Positions 48,073 through 58,247 are shown, counted from the first letter of the stretch. The stretch: DNA of 64,000 bases from Rhodovibrio salinarum DSM 9154 (GCF_000515255.1 NZ_KI911559.1:158149-222148); one strand, 5' to 3'. The notes: generated by a model from the letters alone, not told the origin. Program-made: numbers and translations.

Positions 48073-50238
48073 CTAGCGCCGGCCGCCACCCTTCTTGCTC
48101 TTGGACGCGCCGCCGCCCTTGCGCTTGGCCGCCGGGTTGCTGGACCCGCGTTGCTGGCCGGAGCGGCTGCGCTGACCGCCAGCGGATTTACCGCCGGTCG
48201 ACCCTTGTTGGCCGGCCCCTGCGGCCGACTCGCTCCCGGCTTGCGCCTGTCCATCGGCGCTGCTGTCACCCTCGCCATTCGCTTGAGCGGTGACATCGGT
48301 CGCCTCGCCTTCCAGCGTCGGCCCGCCATTCGCCGCGGCGGCCTGCTGACCGCCCTGCGACTCGCCCTTTTGCTTGCCGGCGCGCTTCTTGCCGCCGCCG
48401 GAGCCGCCTGATCCGCTCGAACCGCCACTCTTGGCGGAGCTGTCGGTGGCGCCCGCCGAGGCGGTCTGCTTCCCGCCGATCTGCATGCCGGCGCGCTTCA
48501 TGATGATGTACTGCTGAGCGATCGTCAGCATGTTGTTCGACGTCCAGTACAGCACCAAACCGGCCGGGAACTGCGACAGGATGAAGGTAAAGATCACCGG
48601 CAGGAACTGGAAGATGCGCGCCTGCATCGGATCGGCCGGCTGCGGGTTCAGCATCTGCTGGCCATACATCGAGATGCCCATGATCAGCGGCAGGAACCCG
48701 ATGTTCAGGATGCTCAGCGCCCCCAGTTCCGGCACGCCCCAGGGCAGGATGCCGAACAGGTTGAGGATCGAGGTCGGATCCTTCGATGACAGGTCCTGCA
48801 GATAGCCGACGAACGGCGCATGGCGCATCTCGATCGTGACGAACAGCACCTTATAGAGTGCGAAGAACACCGGAATCTGCAACAGGATCGGCAGACAGCC
48901 CGAGGCCGGATTGGCGCCCTCGCGCTTATAGAGCGCCATCATCTCCTGATTGAGACGCTGCTTGTCCTCGCCGAAGCGCTCGCGGAGATTCTGCATCTCC
49001 GGCTGCAGTTTCCGCATCTTGGCCATCGAGCGGTAGGACTTGTTGGCCAGCGGGAACAGCAGGATCTTCAGGATGACAACCAGGCAGATGATCGCCACGC
49101 CGAAGTTGCCGGTCATCTGCGCGAAGAAGTGGAGCGCGTGGAAGATCGGCTTGGTCAGGAAGTAGAACCAGCCGAAGTCGACCGCCTTGTCGAAGTGCGG
49201 AATGCCGTACTGCTCGGCGTAGCCGTCAAGCACCGAGACCTTCTTGGCGCCGGCGAACAGACGCGAGGTGCTGGTCATACTCTCGCCGGGCGCGACCTGC
49301 TGGCTGTCATACAGCACGTCGGCCTGATACTTCGCCACGCCGGCGTTGGATTGGTTGTGAATGAACCGCGCGTTGACCGGCTGGTCCTGATTCGGGACCA
49401 GCGAGACCAGCCAATACTTGTCGGTGATGCCGATCCAGCCGCCGGTGGTCTCGTAGGCGATCGGCCCATCTTCCTGCACGTCGTCGTAGTCGACTTCGTC
49501 CAGCGTGCCGTTGAACACGCCGATCGGCCCCTCGTGCAGGATGTAGTAGCCGAGCGTGTTCGGCGTCCCGCGCCGGTTGACCAGACCATAAGGCGCCAGA
49601 CTGACCGGTTCACCCGTCTCGTTCACAACCGTCTGCTCGACGGTGAACATGAAATCTTCGTCGATCGAGAAGGTCCGCTTGAAGGTCAGCCCCTCGCCGT
49701 TCGACCAGGACAGGGTGACCGGATTGTCCGGGGTCAGGGGCCCGCCGCTGTCGACCTGCCAATTGGTCTGCCCGTCGGGCAGCGTAACGTTGGCGCGCGA
49801 CGCCGGCGCCCAGCCGAAGTCAGCGTAGTAGGCCTTGGTCGCCCCTTCCGGCGAGAGCAGGTCGATGAGCGGGCTGTCGTCATCGACCTCCTGGTGGTAG
49901 TTGCGCAGCGTCAGGTCGTCGATCCGCGCGCCCTTGACGTTGATCGAGCCGGTCAAGGAAGGGGTGTCGATCTCAACCCGCTGCGTGTCGTCCAGCACCT
50001 CGCCACGGTCGAGCGCGCCAGCCTGTCCGGGCGCAGCTCCTGGCACGCCGCCGCCACCATCACCACCCTGCGGCGACGGAGCTTGGGAGGCGCCGCCGGA
50101 CTGCTCCTGCTGAGTCGTCTCCTGCTGCGCGGCCTGTTGGGCCTGCTGCTCGCGTTGGGGGGCGTTATAGAGCAGCTCGAAGCCGAGCAGGATGGCAATC
50201 GAGGCGACGATCGCCAGGATCAGGTTGCGCTGTTCCAT
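48073..50238 (-). CDS. yidC: Membrane protein insertase YidC with a long low-complexity tail
   Basis: 721-residue insertase. TM1 (residues 5-22) is followed by a Gln/Gly/Ser-rich linker to about 75, the large periplasmic beta domain (about 80-355), and the conserved five-helix insertase core (about 370-585). The core includes KSYRSMAKMRKLQPEMQNLRERFG, then REGANPASGCLPILLQIPVFFALY, and the hydrophilic-groove Arg. After about residue 588 a 134-residue tail rich in Gly, Ser, Gln and Ala ends with a strongly basic stretch (KRKGGG...SKSKKGGGRR). Most alphaproteobacterial YidC proteins end soon after the core. Similar basic tails in other YidC/Oxa1 proteins bind ribosomes. Part of the rpmH-rnpA-yidD-yidC block. 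Confidence 0.97.
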   Translation of the reverse strand: MEQRNLILAIVASIAILLGFELLYNAPQREQQAQQAAQQETTQQEQSGGASQAPSPQGGDGGGGVPGAAPGQAGALDRGEVLDDTQRVEIDTPSLTGSINVKGARIDDLTLRNYHQEVDDDSPLIDLLSPEGATKAYYADFGWAPASRANVTLPDGQTNWQVDSGGPLTPDNPVTLSWSNGEGLTFKRTFSIDEDFMFTVEQTVVNETGEPVSLAPYGLVNRRGTPNTLGYYILHEGPIGVFNGTLDEVDYDDVQEDGPIAYETTGGWIGITDKYWLVSLVPNQDQPVNARFIHNQSNAGVAKYQADVLYDSQQVAPGESMTSTSRLFAGAKKVSVLDGYAEQYGIPHFDKAVDFGWFYFLTKPIFHALHFFAQMTGNFGVAIICLVVILKILLFPLANKSYRSMAKMRKLQPEMQNLRERFGEDKQRLNQEMMALYKREGANPASGCLPILLQIPVFFALYKVLFVTIEMRHAPFVGYLQDLSSKDPTSILNLFGILPWGVPELGALSILNIGFLPLIMGISMYGQQMLNPQPADPMQARIFQFLPVIFTFILSQFPAGLVLYWTSNNMLTIAQQYIIMKRAGMQIGGKQTASAGATDSSAKSGGSSGSGGSGGGKKRAGKQKGESQGGQQAAAANGGPTLEGEATDVTAQANGEGDSSADGQAQAGSESAAGAGQQGSTGGKSAGGQRSRSGQQRGSSNPAAKRKGGGASKSKKGGGRR

Positions 50239-50379
50239 TGTGTTCGCCGTTCCTGAAGCGAAGAGCCCGCGGCGCGGTCGCCATTGCAGCGGACAGGCGC
50301 GGTCTGCGGTCGGTTAGGTCTCAGTCAGGTCGTCTGCCGGACATCCATCCAGCGGGGTCAGCGGGCGGCCTCGGCACGA

Positions 50380-50727
50380 TTAGCGCGCCGGATGCCGCAA
50401 GTCTTCGGAATCGCCGTGGGCGTGCGGGCAGTCCTTGGGCGGCACGGGATCGACCCCAAAGCCGCCGCCCGGCCGGCAGCGCAGGATGCGCTTGAGCGTC
50501 AGCCACCCACCGGCGAGTGCGCCGTGCACCCGCACCGCCTCCAGTCCGTAGTTCGAACAGCTGGGTTCGAACCGGCAGCCCTTGGGGAACACCGAAGCGA
50601 TGGCCTGGTACAGGTAGATCAGCGCGATCACGCCGCCACGCGCGAGCGCGCCCGGAAGACGCCGACAGCGCGCCCCGCTGCGGGCAGGGGCGCCGCCGTC
50701 CATCGCCGTCCCGTCATGGCTCGCCAT
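50380..50727 (-). CDS. yidD: Membrane protein insertion efficiency factor YidD
   Basis: Small protein helping YidC-dependent insertion. The hallmark LIYLYQAIASVFPKGCRFEPSCSNYGLEA (in pieces: YLYQAI, CRFEPSCSNY) with the Cys pair, and GGWLTLKRILRCRPGGGFGVDPVP, are complete. Start is uncertain between ATG 50727 (115 aa) and ATG 50703 (107 aa). The first overlaps the rnpA stop by 14 bases, a common arrangement in this block. yidC follows 140 bases downstream. Confidence 0.94.
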   Translation of the reverse strand: MASHDGTAMDGGAPARSGARCRRLPGALARGGVIALIYLYQAIASVFPKGCRFEPSCSNYGLEAVRVHGALAGGWLTLKRILRCRPGGGFGVDPVPPKDCPHAHGDSEDLRHPAR

Positions 50728-51250
50728 GCGATCCGTCCTTCGCCTGCTTGTCGCCTGCCTGGTCGCGCGGACGGCCGGACTTGCGTCGGCGCGTACCGCT
50801 GCGTCCCGTCCCGGCACCGGAACTGCGTGGGCGTCCGGGCCGGTTCAGCTTGTCCACCGCCTGCTGCAGATCGGCCAGCAGGTCGGGATACGCGCGGCTC
50901 AAGGTGCCGGCCCGGCCGATCAAGACGTAGTCGACTCCGGGCGCGCCCACCTCGGGCAAGGCTTCGCGCGCCGCCGCCCGAAGGCGTCGGCGGGCGCGGT
51001 TGCGCTGCACGGCGTTGCCGACCTTGCGCGACACCGTGATGCCGACACGTGGCGGCCCGGCGGAGTCGGTCTCGGCCGCCCCCTCAGACGCATTCAGCGC
51101 CGCAACGGCCGAAGCCGGCGGCGCCTCGTGTCGCGCTCGCGCCTGCACGACCATGCCGGGGGTGACCCATTTTCGACGGCCGGCCGCGACGCGCAGGAAT
51201 TCCGGGCGCTTGGTCAGCCGCCCGACCCGGGTCTGGCGGCCAGCCGACAT
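50714..51250 (-). CDS. rnpA: Ribonuclease P protein component
   Basis: 178-residue protein subunit of RNase P that helps mature tRNA 5' ends. The start MSAGRQTRVGRLTKRPEFLRVA is typical. The RNR signature is KVGNAVQRNRARRRLRAAARE near residue 84. A spacer of about 20 Ala/Ser/Glu-rich residues (PASAVAALNASEGAAETDS) interrupts the usual second strand region. The C terminus carries a basic Gly/Arg/Ser-rich extension. The family normally has about 110-130 residues, so this one is long. It lies 17 bases behind rpmH. Confidence 0.93.
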   Translation of the reverse strand: MSAGRQTRVGRLTKRPEFLRVAAGRRKWVTPGMVVQARARHEAPPASAVAALNASEGAAETDSAGPPRVGITVSRKVGNAVQRNRARRRLRAAAREALPEVGAPGVDYVLIGRAGTLSRAYPDLLADLQQAVDKLNRPGRPRSSGAGTGRSGTRRRKSGRPRDQAGDKQAKDGSHGEP

Positions 51251-51267
51251 GGGACCCCGGCCGGCGC

Positions 51268-51402
51268 TTACGCGCTCAGACGCTTGCGGCCCTTGCGGCG
51301 GCGGGCGTTGATCACCCGGCGGCCACCCTTGGTTTCCATGCGCGCGCGGAACCCATGGCGGCGCTTCCGGACCAGCACGCTCGGCTGAAAAGTGCGTTTC
51401 AC
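51268..51402 (-). CDS. rpmH: 50S ribosomal protein L34
   Basis: 44 residues in the standard form: [20 protein letters not shown], then [23 protein letters not shown] in two parts, starting with GTG at 51402 and ending TAA at 51268. Length and sequence match bacterial L34 exactly. It heads the rpmH-rnpA-yidD-yidC block. No dnaA gene is adjacent, so no chromosomal origin can be inferred here. Confidence 0.98.
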   Translation of the reverse strand: MKRTFQPSVLVRKRRHGFRARMETKGGRRVINARRRKGRKRLSA

Positions 51403-51671
51403 GGCCCTGTCTCCGTTGTTCTAAAAAGGCTGTCAATGTCGGTTGCGTGGCGGGTATAAGCGCCGCCCCCGCCCCTGTCAACGACGCCCGCCGCCTGCGG
51501 AATGCGGCGCGTCGCCCCGGCACCTTCTCACGCGTCCGTGAGACGGTTGTCATTGGTGCCGTCCGCGGTCCACGGCTATATCGCAAGGGACGGGCGGTGG
51601 CCCTGCCGGGATCGCTGTCGGCCGCCTTGTGCCACCGGCGCGAAAGGCCTGTTTGCCATGACCCATTTGCC

Positions 51672-52463
51672 ATGACCGGGAAAACCGACCCCCAGACCAA
51701 GGGCGACGATCCCGTCACACCGCACAGCACCACGCGAACGCACCGGCCCGGCCTGCGCCGGCTGTGGCCGCTGCTGGTGCTGCTGACCGGGCTGGGGCTG
51801 TTCTTTGCGCTGGGGCTCGAGCGCTATCTTAGTTTCCAGACGCTGTCCGCGCATCGCGACTGGCTGATGGCGCAGGTGCGCGAGGCGCCCATGCTGGCCG
51901 CGCTGGCGTACGTCGGCGTCTACGCCGCCGTCGCCGCCTTCTCGATCCCTGGCGGAGCGGTGCTGACCACCCTGGGCGGCTTTCTGTTCGGTACCTGGCT
52001 TGGCACCGTCTACGCCGTGACCGGGGCGACGATAGGCTCGCTCGCAGTCTTCCTGGCCGCGCGAACGGCACTCGGCGACACGCTGCGCGCCAGGGCGGGC
52101 GGCGCGGTGCAACGGATGCGCACCGGCTTCCAGGAGAACGCGCTGTCTTACCTCCTGTTCCTTCGGCTGATCCCGATCTTCCCCTTCTGGCTGGTCAACC
52201 TGGTGCCCGCGTTCGTCGGCGTACCGCTCGGCATCTACGTGCTGGGCACCTTCATCGGCATCATCCCGGGCACGCTGGTCTATGCCAGCGTCGGCAACGG
52301 ATTGGACGCGCTCGTGACTTCTGGTGGGGCGCCCAGCCTCGGCATCATCTTCCAGCCGGAAATCCTGGGGCCGATCGTGGGACTAGGTCTGCTGGCGCTG
52401 CTGCCGGTGGCCTACAAAAAGTGGAAAGCCCGGCAGCACGGCACACCGGAGACCCGGCCATGA
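51672..52463 (+). CDS. TVP38/TMEM64 (DedA-like) family membrane protein
   Basis: 263-residue membrane protein with the VTT domain. A first helix (about 30-50), then the conserved core FSIPGGAVLTTLGGFLFGTWLGTVYAVTGATIGSLAVFLAART (about 95-138 in pieces), LLFLRLIPIFPFWLVNLVPAFVGVP near 165, and FIGIIPGTLVYASVGNGL near 195. DedA/VTT proteins are lipid scramblase or proton-coupled carriers. The TGA stop overlaps the ATG of the flavoprotein gene by ATGA, so the two are translationally coupled, a pairing seen widely in bacteria. Confidence 0.9.
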   Translation: MTGKTDPQTKGDDPVTPHSTTRTHRPGLRRLWPLLVLLTGLGLFFALGLERYLSFQTLSAHRDWLMAQVREAPMLAALAYVGVYAAVAAFSIPGGAVLTTLGGFLFGTWLGTVYAVTGATIGSLAVFLAARTALGDTLRARAGGAVQRMRTGFQENALSYLLFLRLIPIFPFWLVNLVPAFVGVPLGIYVLGTFIGIIPGTLVYASVGNGLDALVTSGGAPSLGIIFQPEILGPIVGLGLLALLPVAYKKWKARQHGTPETRP

Positions 52464-53890
52464 CCGAGACCCTGACCCCCGACCTGTGCGTGATCGGCGC
52501 CGGGTCCGCCGGACTGGCGGTGGCCGCGGGCGCGCAGCAGATGGGCGCCGATACCGTGCTGGTCGAACGCGGCAAGATGGGCGGCGACTGTCTGAACACC
52601 GGCTGCGTCCCGTCAAAGGCGCTGCTCGCGGCCGGTAAGGCCGCGCAGCTGGACCGACTCGCCGCGAAGTACGGGCTGACCACCGACGCGCCGCAGGTCG
52701 ACTTCGCGGCGGTGCATCGGCACGTCCATGACGTCATCGCCAGCATCGCCCCGCACGATTCAGTGGCGCGGTTCGAGGGCCTGGGAGTCCGGGTCGTACA
52801 GGCGCACGGCGCGTTCGAGGACCCCCGTACACTCACGGCCGATGGTGTGCGTATACGCCCCCGACGGTTCGTGCTCGCGACCGGATCGACCGCGGCGGTG
52901 CCGCCGATCCCCGGCATCGACAAAACGCCCTATCTGACCAATGAGACGGTGTTCGATCTGACCGAACGGCCGGACCACCTGATCGTGATCGGTGGCGGGC
53001 CGATCGGCACCGAACTGGGGCAGGCGTTCGCGCACCTGGGTTCTCGAGTCTCGATCGTCGAGATGGCCAGCCTTCTGCCGCGCGACGACCCGGATATGGT
53101 CGCGGTGCTGCGCGCCCAGTTACACGCCGACGGACTCGCGCTCTACGAGAGCACCCAGGTCACGGGCGTCAGTCCGGAGGGCAACGGCGTCGCCGTCGAC
53201 ATCGCCCGCGACGGACAGGCCCAGCACCTGACCGGCAGTCATCTGCTGATCGCGGCCGGGCGGAAGGTCAATCTGGACGGGCTGAACCTGGAGGCGGCCG
53301 GGATCGCGCGCACCGCGAACGGCGGACTGCAGGTCGACGCCCGGCTGCGCACCACCAACCGGCGCGTTTTCGCGGCCGGCGATGTCGCCGGCGGGCCGCA
53401 GTTCACCCACGTCGCCGGCTACCACGCCGGCATCGTGATCAAGAACGCCCTGTTCCGCCTCCCCGCCAAGGCCGACCATGGCAGCGTGCCGCAGGTGACC
53501 TACACCACGCCCGAGATCGCCAGCGTGGGCTTGGGCGAAGCGGCTGCGCGGGCGCGCTACGGCGACAAGGTGCGCACCCTGACCTGGCCGTTCGCGGACA
53601 ACGACCGTGCCCGGGCCGAACGCACGACCGAGGGCATGATCCGCGTGGTGGTGGACGCCAAGGGCCGCGTTCTGGGCGCGGCGATCGCTGGCGCGCACGC
53701 GGGCGAACTGATCTATCCCTGGATCCTGGCGGTCCAGCGCAAGGAAAAGGTCGGCGCGATCGCGCAAATGATCGCGCCCTATCCGACCTTCGGCGAAATT
53801 TCCAAACGCGCCGCCGGCAGCTTCTATACCCCCAGCCTGTTTTCCGAGCGCACCCGCAAAATCGTCCGCCTGCTCGCCAAGCTCGGGTGA
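52460..53890 (+). CDS. Pyridine nucleotide-disulfide oxidoreductase (mercuric-reductase-like)
   Basis: 476-residue FAD enzyme. VIGAGSAGLAVAAGAQQMG binds FAD at the N terminus and GGDCLNTGCVPSKALL near residue 46 is the redox-active CxxxxC. The NAD(P) site is VIGGGPIGTELGQAFAHLGS near 178, and FAAGDVAGGPQFTH near 308 closes the FAD domain. The dimerisation domain contains APYPTFGEISKRAAG near 435, where the usual catalytic His of the HPT...E pair is Tyr. There is no N-terminal HMA domain, so mercury reduction is unlikely. Coupled to the TVP38 gene; natural substrate unknown. Confidence 0.92.
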   Translation: MTETLTPDLCVIGAGSAGLAVAAGAQQMGADTVLVERGKMGGDCLNTGCVPSKALLAAGKAAQLDRLAAKYGLTTDAPQVDFAAVHRHVHDVIASIAPHDSVARFEGLGVRVVQAHGAFEDPRTLTADGVRIRPRRFVLATGSTAAVPPIPGIDKTPYLTNETVFDLTERPDHLIVIGGGPIGTELGQAFAHLGSRVSIVEMASLLPRDDPDMVAVLRAQLHADGLALYESTQVTGVSPEGNGVAVDIARDGQAQHLTGSHLLIAAGRKVNLDGLNLEAAGIARTANGGLQVDARLRTTNRRVFAAGDVAGGPQFTHVAGYHAGIVIKNALFRLPAKADHGSVPQVTYTTPEIASVGLGEAAARARYGDKVRTLTWPFADNDRARAERTTEGMIRVVVDAKGRVLGAAIAGAHAGELIYPWILAVQRKEKVGAIAQMIAPYPTFGEISKRAAGSFYTPSLFSERTRKIVRLLAKLG

Positions 53891-53909
53891 AGGACGGCCA
53901 ACGCCAGGC

Positions 53910-55421
53910 ATGCTACCCTTGGCCGCGATGACGCGAGCCCGCCTGTCCCTGCCATCGCCCGTCAAGGGCCTGTCCGTGCGCCTGCTGGTGCTGACGATCT
54001 TTTTCGTCATGCTGGCGGAGGTGCTGATCTTCGTCCCCTCGATAGCGCGCTACCGCCTGAGCTACCTGGAAGAAAAGCTGGCGAGCGCGCACCTCGCCGT
54101 GCTCGCGCTGGAAGCCACGCCGGACCAGATGGTCTCGGAAGAACTGGAGGGCGAACTGCTGGACTACGTCGGGGCGCACTCGATCGCGCTGAAGCGCCCG
54201 GACAGGGGCAAGCTGATGCTGATGCGCGAGCCCCCGGGTCCCGTCCACGCCAGCTACGACCTGCGCGGGGCCGGGGCCTTCGCCCTGATCGCCGATGCCT
54301 TCGGCAGCCTGACCAGCCCCGGCGACCGGGTGATCCGCGTGGTCGGCACCTCGCCGCACCAGCCGAATGCCATGGTCGAGGTGGTGATTGAGGAAAAGCC
54401 GCTGTGCCAGGCGATGTTCGCCTTCGGGGAGCGGATTCTGGTGCTGTCCCTGGCGATCTCGCTAATCACGGCGGCCCTGGTGTACGTCGCCCTGCACCTG
54501 ATGATGGTCCGCCCGATGCGCCGCGTGACCGCCAGCATGACCCGCTTCCGCGAGGATCCCGAGGACGTCACCGCGCAGATCCAGCCAAGCAACCGCACCG
54601 ACGAGATCGGCGTGGCGGAGCGCGAGTTGGCCAGCATGCAGGGACGCCTGGCCACAGCCCTGCATCAGAAAACCCGGCTGGCCGCGCTCGGCATCGCAGT
54701 GACCAAGGTCAGCCACGACCTGAAGAATATCCTGGCAAGCGCACGGTTGGTGTCCGACCGCCTGGCGGACAGCGGCGACCCGGACGTCCGTCGGCTCGCG
54801 CCCACGCTGGTCAAGACGATCGACCGCGCGGTGCACCTGTGCCAACAGACCCTGAACTTCACCCAGGAAGGACCGCCGCGTCTGGAGATCAGCCGCTTCG
54901 ATCTCGCCATGCTGGTGGAAGACATCGCCGGCGAGATCGCCGCCGCACAGACCAGCGATAGTCTGGCTGCGGGTCCGGTGGTCAACCACCTGCCGACGGA
55001 GCTGGAGGTCGAGGCCGACCGCGACCAGCTCTACCGCGTCTTCTCCAACCTGCTCCGCAACGCGGTGGAGGCCGGCGCCACCCGCGTCGAGGTCGCCGCG
55101 CAGACACACAACGGGGATCTCAGCGTGACGATCGCTGATGACGGCCCCGGTCTGCCGCCGCGGGTACGAGACAACATCTTTCAGCCGTTCTCGGGTACGA
55201 TGAAGCAGGGAGGCACCGGCCTAGGGTTAGCGATCGCCCGCGATCTGGTGCGCGCACACGGCGGCGACATCACGCTCACCGGCACGGATGCCAGCGGCAC
55301 GGCCTTCCAGATCGAGCTGCCGCGTCGCGCCAAAACCGGACGCCCGCGGCGCGGGCCCGGCAGCGACGACGGCGGCAACCGCACCAGGACGCCCTCATCG
55401 GAGTTGAGAGCGGCCAGTTGA
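53910..55421 (+). CDS. Orphan sensor histidine kinase
   Basis: 503-residue membrane kinase. TM1 (about 23-45) and TM2 (about 180-205) flank a periplasmic sensor of about 135 residues. A HAMP domain follows (MMVRPMRRVTASMTRF, about 207-260), then the DHp helix with the phospho-acceptor His in TKVSHDLKNILASARL near residue 270. The ATPase has N-box LLRNAVEAGA near 375, G1 IADDGPGLPP near 408 and G2 GTGLGLAIARDLV near 435. A Gly/Arg-rich tail ends the protein. No response regulator gene lies beside it. Start may instead be ATG 53928. Confidence 0.88.
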   Translation: MLPLAAMTRARLSLPSPVKGLSVRLLVLTIFFVMLAEVLIFVPSIARYRLSYLEEKLASAHLAVLALEATPDQMVSEELEGELLDYVGAHSIALKRPDRGKLMLMREPPGPVHASYDLRGAGAFALIADAFGSLTSPGDRVIRVVGTSPHQPNAMVEVVIEEKPLCQAMFAFGERILVLSLAISLITAALVYVALHLMMVRPMRRVTASMTRFREDPEDVTAQIQPSNRTDEIGVAERELASMQGRLATALHQKTRLAALGIAVTKVSHDLKNILASARLVSDRLADSGDPDVRRLAPTLVKTIDRAVHLCQQTLNFTQEGPPRLEISRFDLAMLVEDIAGEIAAAQTSDSLAAGPVVNHLPTELEVEADRDQLYRVFSNLLRNAVEAGATRVEVAAQTHNGDLSVTIADDGPGLPPRVRDNIFQPFSGTMKQGGTGLGLAIARDLVRAHGGDITLTGTDASGTAFQIELPRRAKTGRPRRGPGSDDGGNRTRTPSSELRAAS

Positions 55422-55518
55422 CGCACGTCAATGTCACGGGGTACCCCCGGTCGTAAGGGACCTTGCGCGCGCGCCGGGCGGCATCCGGGAAGCGCAGACG
55501 TCATCAGGGGAAGACATT

Positions 55519-55965
55519 ATGCAGTATCTCGGAAAATGGGCCGCAGGGATCATCGGCGGCGTCCTGGCGCTGGGCACTTTGTTCTACGCCGCCAACGCCA
55601 CCTCCGCAGGCACCTACAACAGCGCCCTGTTCCTCTTCGTGGTGCTGATCATATTCGTCTTCCTGCAGATCAAGAGCGGCTTCGATCAGGCCTACAAGGC
55701 GCGCCACGACACCGCCGACACGACACATCAAGGCGGCGCCGGCGGCGGTCGCGGGGCAACGGCTGGCACCGCGGCGCAAGGAAACAAGGCCGCGCGCAGT
55801 GGCGGGAGCTCCCAAAAGGCCGGGATGAACGGTCAGAAGACGTCCAGCGGTGCCCCACAGAACGCCAGCGGATCCCAGCATACGCCGGGCGGAAACACAG
55901 CCACCGCCAGCCTGTCCGAGGCCACGCCGAGCGGTCCGACCAACGGTTCCGGCGCCACGCACTAG
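55519..55965 (+). CDS. Unknown membrane protein, single two-helix module with low-complexity tail
   Basis: 148 residues. Two TM helices (about 8-26 and 34-50) end in FVFLQIKSGFDQAY (46-59). From residue 66 on the chain is a disordered Gly/Ala/Ser/Thr/Gln-rich tail. The helix pair resembles both halves of the protein encoded just downstream, so the two are paralogues by module. No known family recognised. It follows the histidine kinase gene on the same strand. Confidence 0.75.
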   Translation: MQYLGKWAAGIIGGVLALGTLFYAANATSAGTYNSALFLFVVLIIFVFLQIKSGFDQAYKARHDTADTTHQGGAGGGRGATAGTAAQGNKAARSGGSSQKAGMNGQKTSSGAPQNASGSQHTPGGNTATASLSEATPSGPTNGSGATH

Positions 55966-56150
55966 ACCTCTAGGACTCGTACCCCTGCTCGCCTTTGGCC
56001 CTGCGCCGCTTTGCGCGGCCGTGCAGCGCGGTCTTCGGTCCCACCGCGCGACATCGTGTGGACTTGCTCAGGGCGGCGCGGCTGATAGGTTGGTAGCCGA
56101 AAACGGTATCCAACCTGATCGATCCAACGCGAACAAGTGAGCTCGTTTCC

Positions 56151-56573
56151 ATGCAACCCGAGACCAAGCGCGCCCTGACGGCGCTGCTGATCGCGGTGAT
56201 CGCCGTCTTCGGCCTGGCGATCGCGGCCAGCGGCGAAACCTGGCGCGGTTACTACGGTGGCCTGCTGCTGTTCATCGCAATGGCGCTGCTGGAGTTCCGG
56301 CTGATCAAGCAGCACTTCGACATCCAGGACGGCAAGCGCACCACGGTCCAGGTGCTGCCGCCGCTTGGCAAGCTGATCCCGACGCGCCCGATCGACCAAT
56401 GGGTCACGGGGCTCGTCGCCGGCGGGATCGGCATCTATGCCCTGCGCATCGCCGCGCACAGCGACCCCACGGCGGCCGGCTACGACCTCGGCATTCTGGT
56501 GTTCGTGCTGTGCGTCCTCTACGTCTTCGCCCTGATCAAGAAGGGCTACGACCGGGTTTACGGCAAGCACTAG
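56151..56573 (+). CDS. Unknown four-TM membrane protein with two copies of the same module
   Basis: 140 residues, four TM helices (about 8-26, 34-50, 86-102, 110-128). The first pair ends LEFRLIKQHFDIQD (47-60) and the second YVFALIKKGYDRVY (124-137), so the protein is an internal duplication. The same module forms the upstream protein, whose helices align well with the second half. Family not recognised; ATG with GAGCTC upstream. Codon use is normal for the window. Confidence 0.78.
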   Translation: MQPETKRALTALLIAVIAVFGLAIAASGETWRGYYGGLLLFIAMALLEFRLIKQHFDIQDGKRTTVQVLPPLGKLIPTRPIDQWVTGLVAGGIGIYALRIAAHSDPTAAGYDLGILVFVLCVLYVFALIKKGYDRVYGKH

Positions 56574-56772
56574 CCGCGCCAGGATCTGTCGCCTCTTGCC
56601 CTCCGCTATGGCGGGCAGACCACACGGCGGATTGCCGGTGGTGAGCCGTGGCCCCGCGGCTAGGTCTGCGCGCACCGCGATATTGTCGGGAACCGCTCAC
56701 CATGCCGCCCCCCTCCCTGTCACGGCAAGGAGAGGGCCCGACAATTTACCGCCTTTCGCCAGATGACGGCGC

Positions 56773-57975
56773 TTAAGCGCTTTCCGCCAGCACCCGAACG
56801 CCGGGGAGGTCCTTGCCTTCCAGCCACTCCAGGAAGGCGCCCCCGGCCGCGGAGACGTAGGAGAAGTCGTCCAGCACGCCTGCGTTGGTGAGCGCGGAAA
56901 CGGTGTCGCCGCCACCGGCCACCGACAACAGCTTGTTGGCGCGGGTCAGCTCGGCGGCCTTGGCGGCGACTTGATTGGTCGCCTGGTCGAACGGCGGCGT
57001 CTCGAAGGTGCCGAGCGGGCCGTTCCAGACGATCGTGGCGCAGTCTTCCAACCGGCGGCACAGGTGCTCGACTGTCTGCGGGCCCGCGTCCAGAATCATC
57101 TGGTCGCCCGGCACGCTCTTGACCGAGCAGATCTCGGTCTCGACGCCGGCCTTAAGCTCGCGCGCGACGACCGCATCGGTCGGCAGCACGATATCGCCGC
57201 CCTCATCGCGGGCCTTCTGCAGGATCGCGTTGGCGGTATCGGCCATCTCCTTCTCGCACAGCGACTTGCCGACGTCGTGGCCGAGGGCGTGCAGGAAGGT
57301 GTTGGCCATGCCACCGCCGATCACCAGCGCGTCGACCTTGGTTACCAGGTTCGACAGCAGGTCGATCTTGGTCGAGACCTTGGCCCCGCCAACCACGGCC
57401 ATCATCGGCCGGCGCGGGTTTTCCAGCGCGGCTTCCAGGTGTTCCAGCTCTTCCTGCATCAGCCGGCCGGCGCCCGACGGCAGGCGCTTGGCAAGCGCGT
57501 GCACGCTGGCGTGCGCCCGGTGCGCGGCGGAGAAGGCGTCGTTCAGATAGAGATCGCCCAGCTTGGCCAGTTGGTCGGCGAAGGCGGGATCGTCCTTCTC
57601 CTCCTCCTTGTGGTAGCGCAGGTTTTCCAGCAACACGACCTGCCCGGGTTCGAGCCCGGCGACCGCCTGCTCGGCCGGCGCGCCGACGCAGTCATCGGCG
57701 AAGCCAACGGGCAGCCCGTCGAGCGCCTCCTGCAGGGGCGGTACCGTGGGCTTGAGCGACATCTCCGGGACCCGCTCGCCCTTGGGCCGGCCGAAGTGGG
57801 AGAGCAGCACCACCTTGGCCTTGCGGTCGGTCAGCTCGCGAATGGTGCGCGCGGCGCGCTGGATGCGGCTGGCATCGGTGACTTGGCCGTCCTTCATCGG
57901 CACGTTGAAGTCGACGCGCACCAGAACGGTCTTGCCGGCGACATCGAGCGTGTCCAGCGACTGGAACTGAGCCAT
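56773..57975 (-). CDS. pgk: Phosphoglycerate kinase
   Basis: 400-residue glycolytic/Calvin-cycle kinase transferring phosphate from 1,3-bisphosphoglycerate to [23 protein letters not shown] near residue 18 starts the N-domain. [10 protein letters not shown] near 57, [15 protein letters not shown] near 110 and [14 protein letters not shown] near 140 contact the substrate. [11 protein letters not shown] near 195, [16 protein letters not shown] near 318 and [10 protein letters not shown] near 350 bind nucleotide. Length normal. ATG at 57975 starts the conserved N terminus. gap, tkt and fba are not in the window. Confidence 0.98.
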   Translation of the reverse strand: MAQFQSLDTLDVAGKTVLVRVDFNVPMKDGQVTDASRIQRAARTIRELTDRKAKVVLLSHFGRPKGERVPEMSLKPTVPPLQEALDGLPVGFADDCVGAPAEQAVAGLEPGQVVLLENLRYHKEEEKDDPAFADQLAKLGDLYLNDAFSAAHRAHASVHALAKRLPSGAGRLMQEELEHLEAALENPRRPMMAVVGGAKVSTKIDLLSNLVTKVDALVIGGGMANTFLHALGHDVGKSLCEKEMADTANAILQKARDEGGDIVLPTDAVVARELKAGVETEICSVKSVPGDQMILDAGPQTVEHLCRRLEDCATIVWNGPLGTFETPPFDQATNQVAAKAAELTRANKLLSVAGGGDTVSALTNAGVLDDFSYVSAAGGAFLEWLEGKDLPGVRVLAESA

Positions 57976-58247
57976 GAGCGCGGTTCTCCCCTTGATTTGC
58001 GCACAACCGGCGACCGCCGCCGGTGCCGGGCTCCAGCGGGGCACGGCCGCAGGCCGCAGACGATCCCTGATGACGATCTCTCTAGCGTTGCGGTCCGGTC
58101 CACCAGCGTTATATCGCCGGCAGCCGACAACCTCCGGATGGCAAGTAACCCAATCCGGTTAACCGGGACAAGGGCGGCGCTATTCCTGCCCGCTACAGGA
58201 CACCGCGCCTGCCCCGACCGTCCCGATTAAACGAGGACACACCGCAC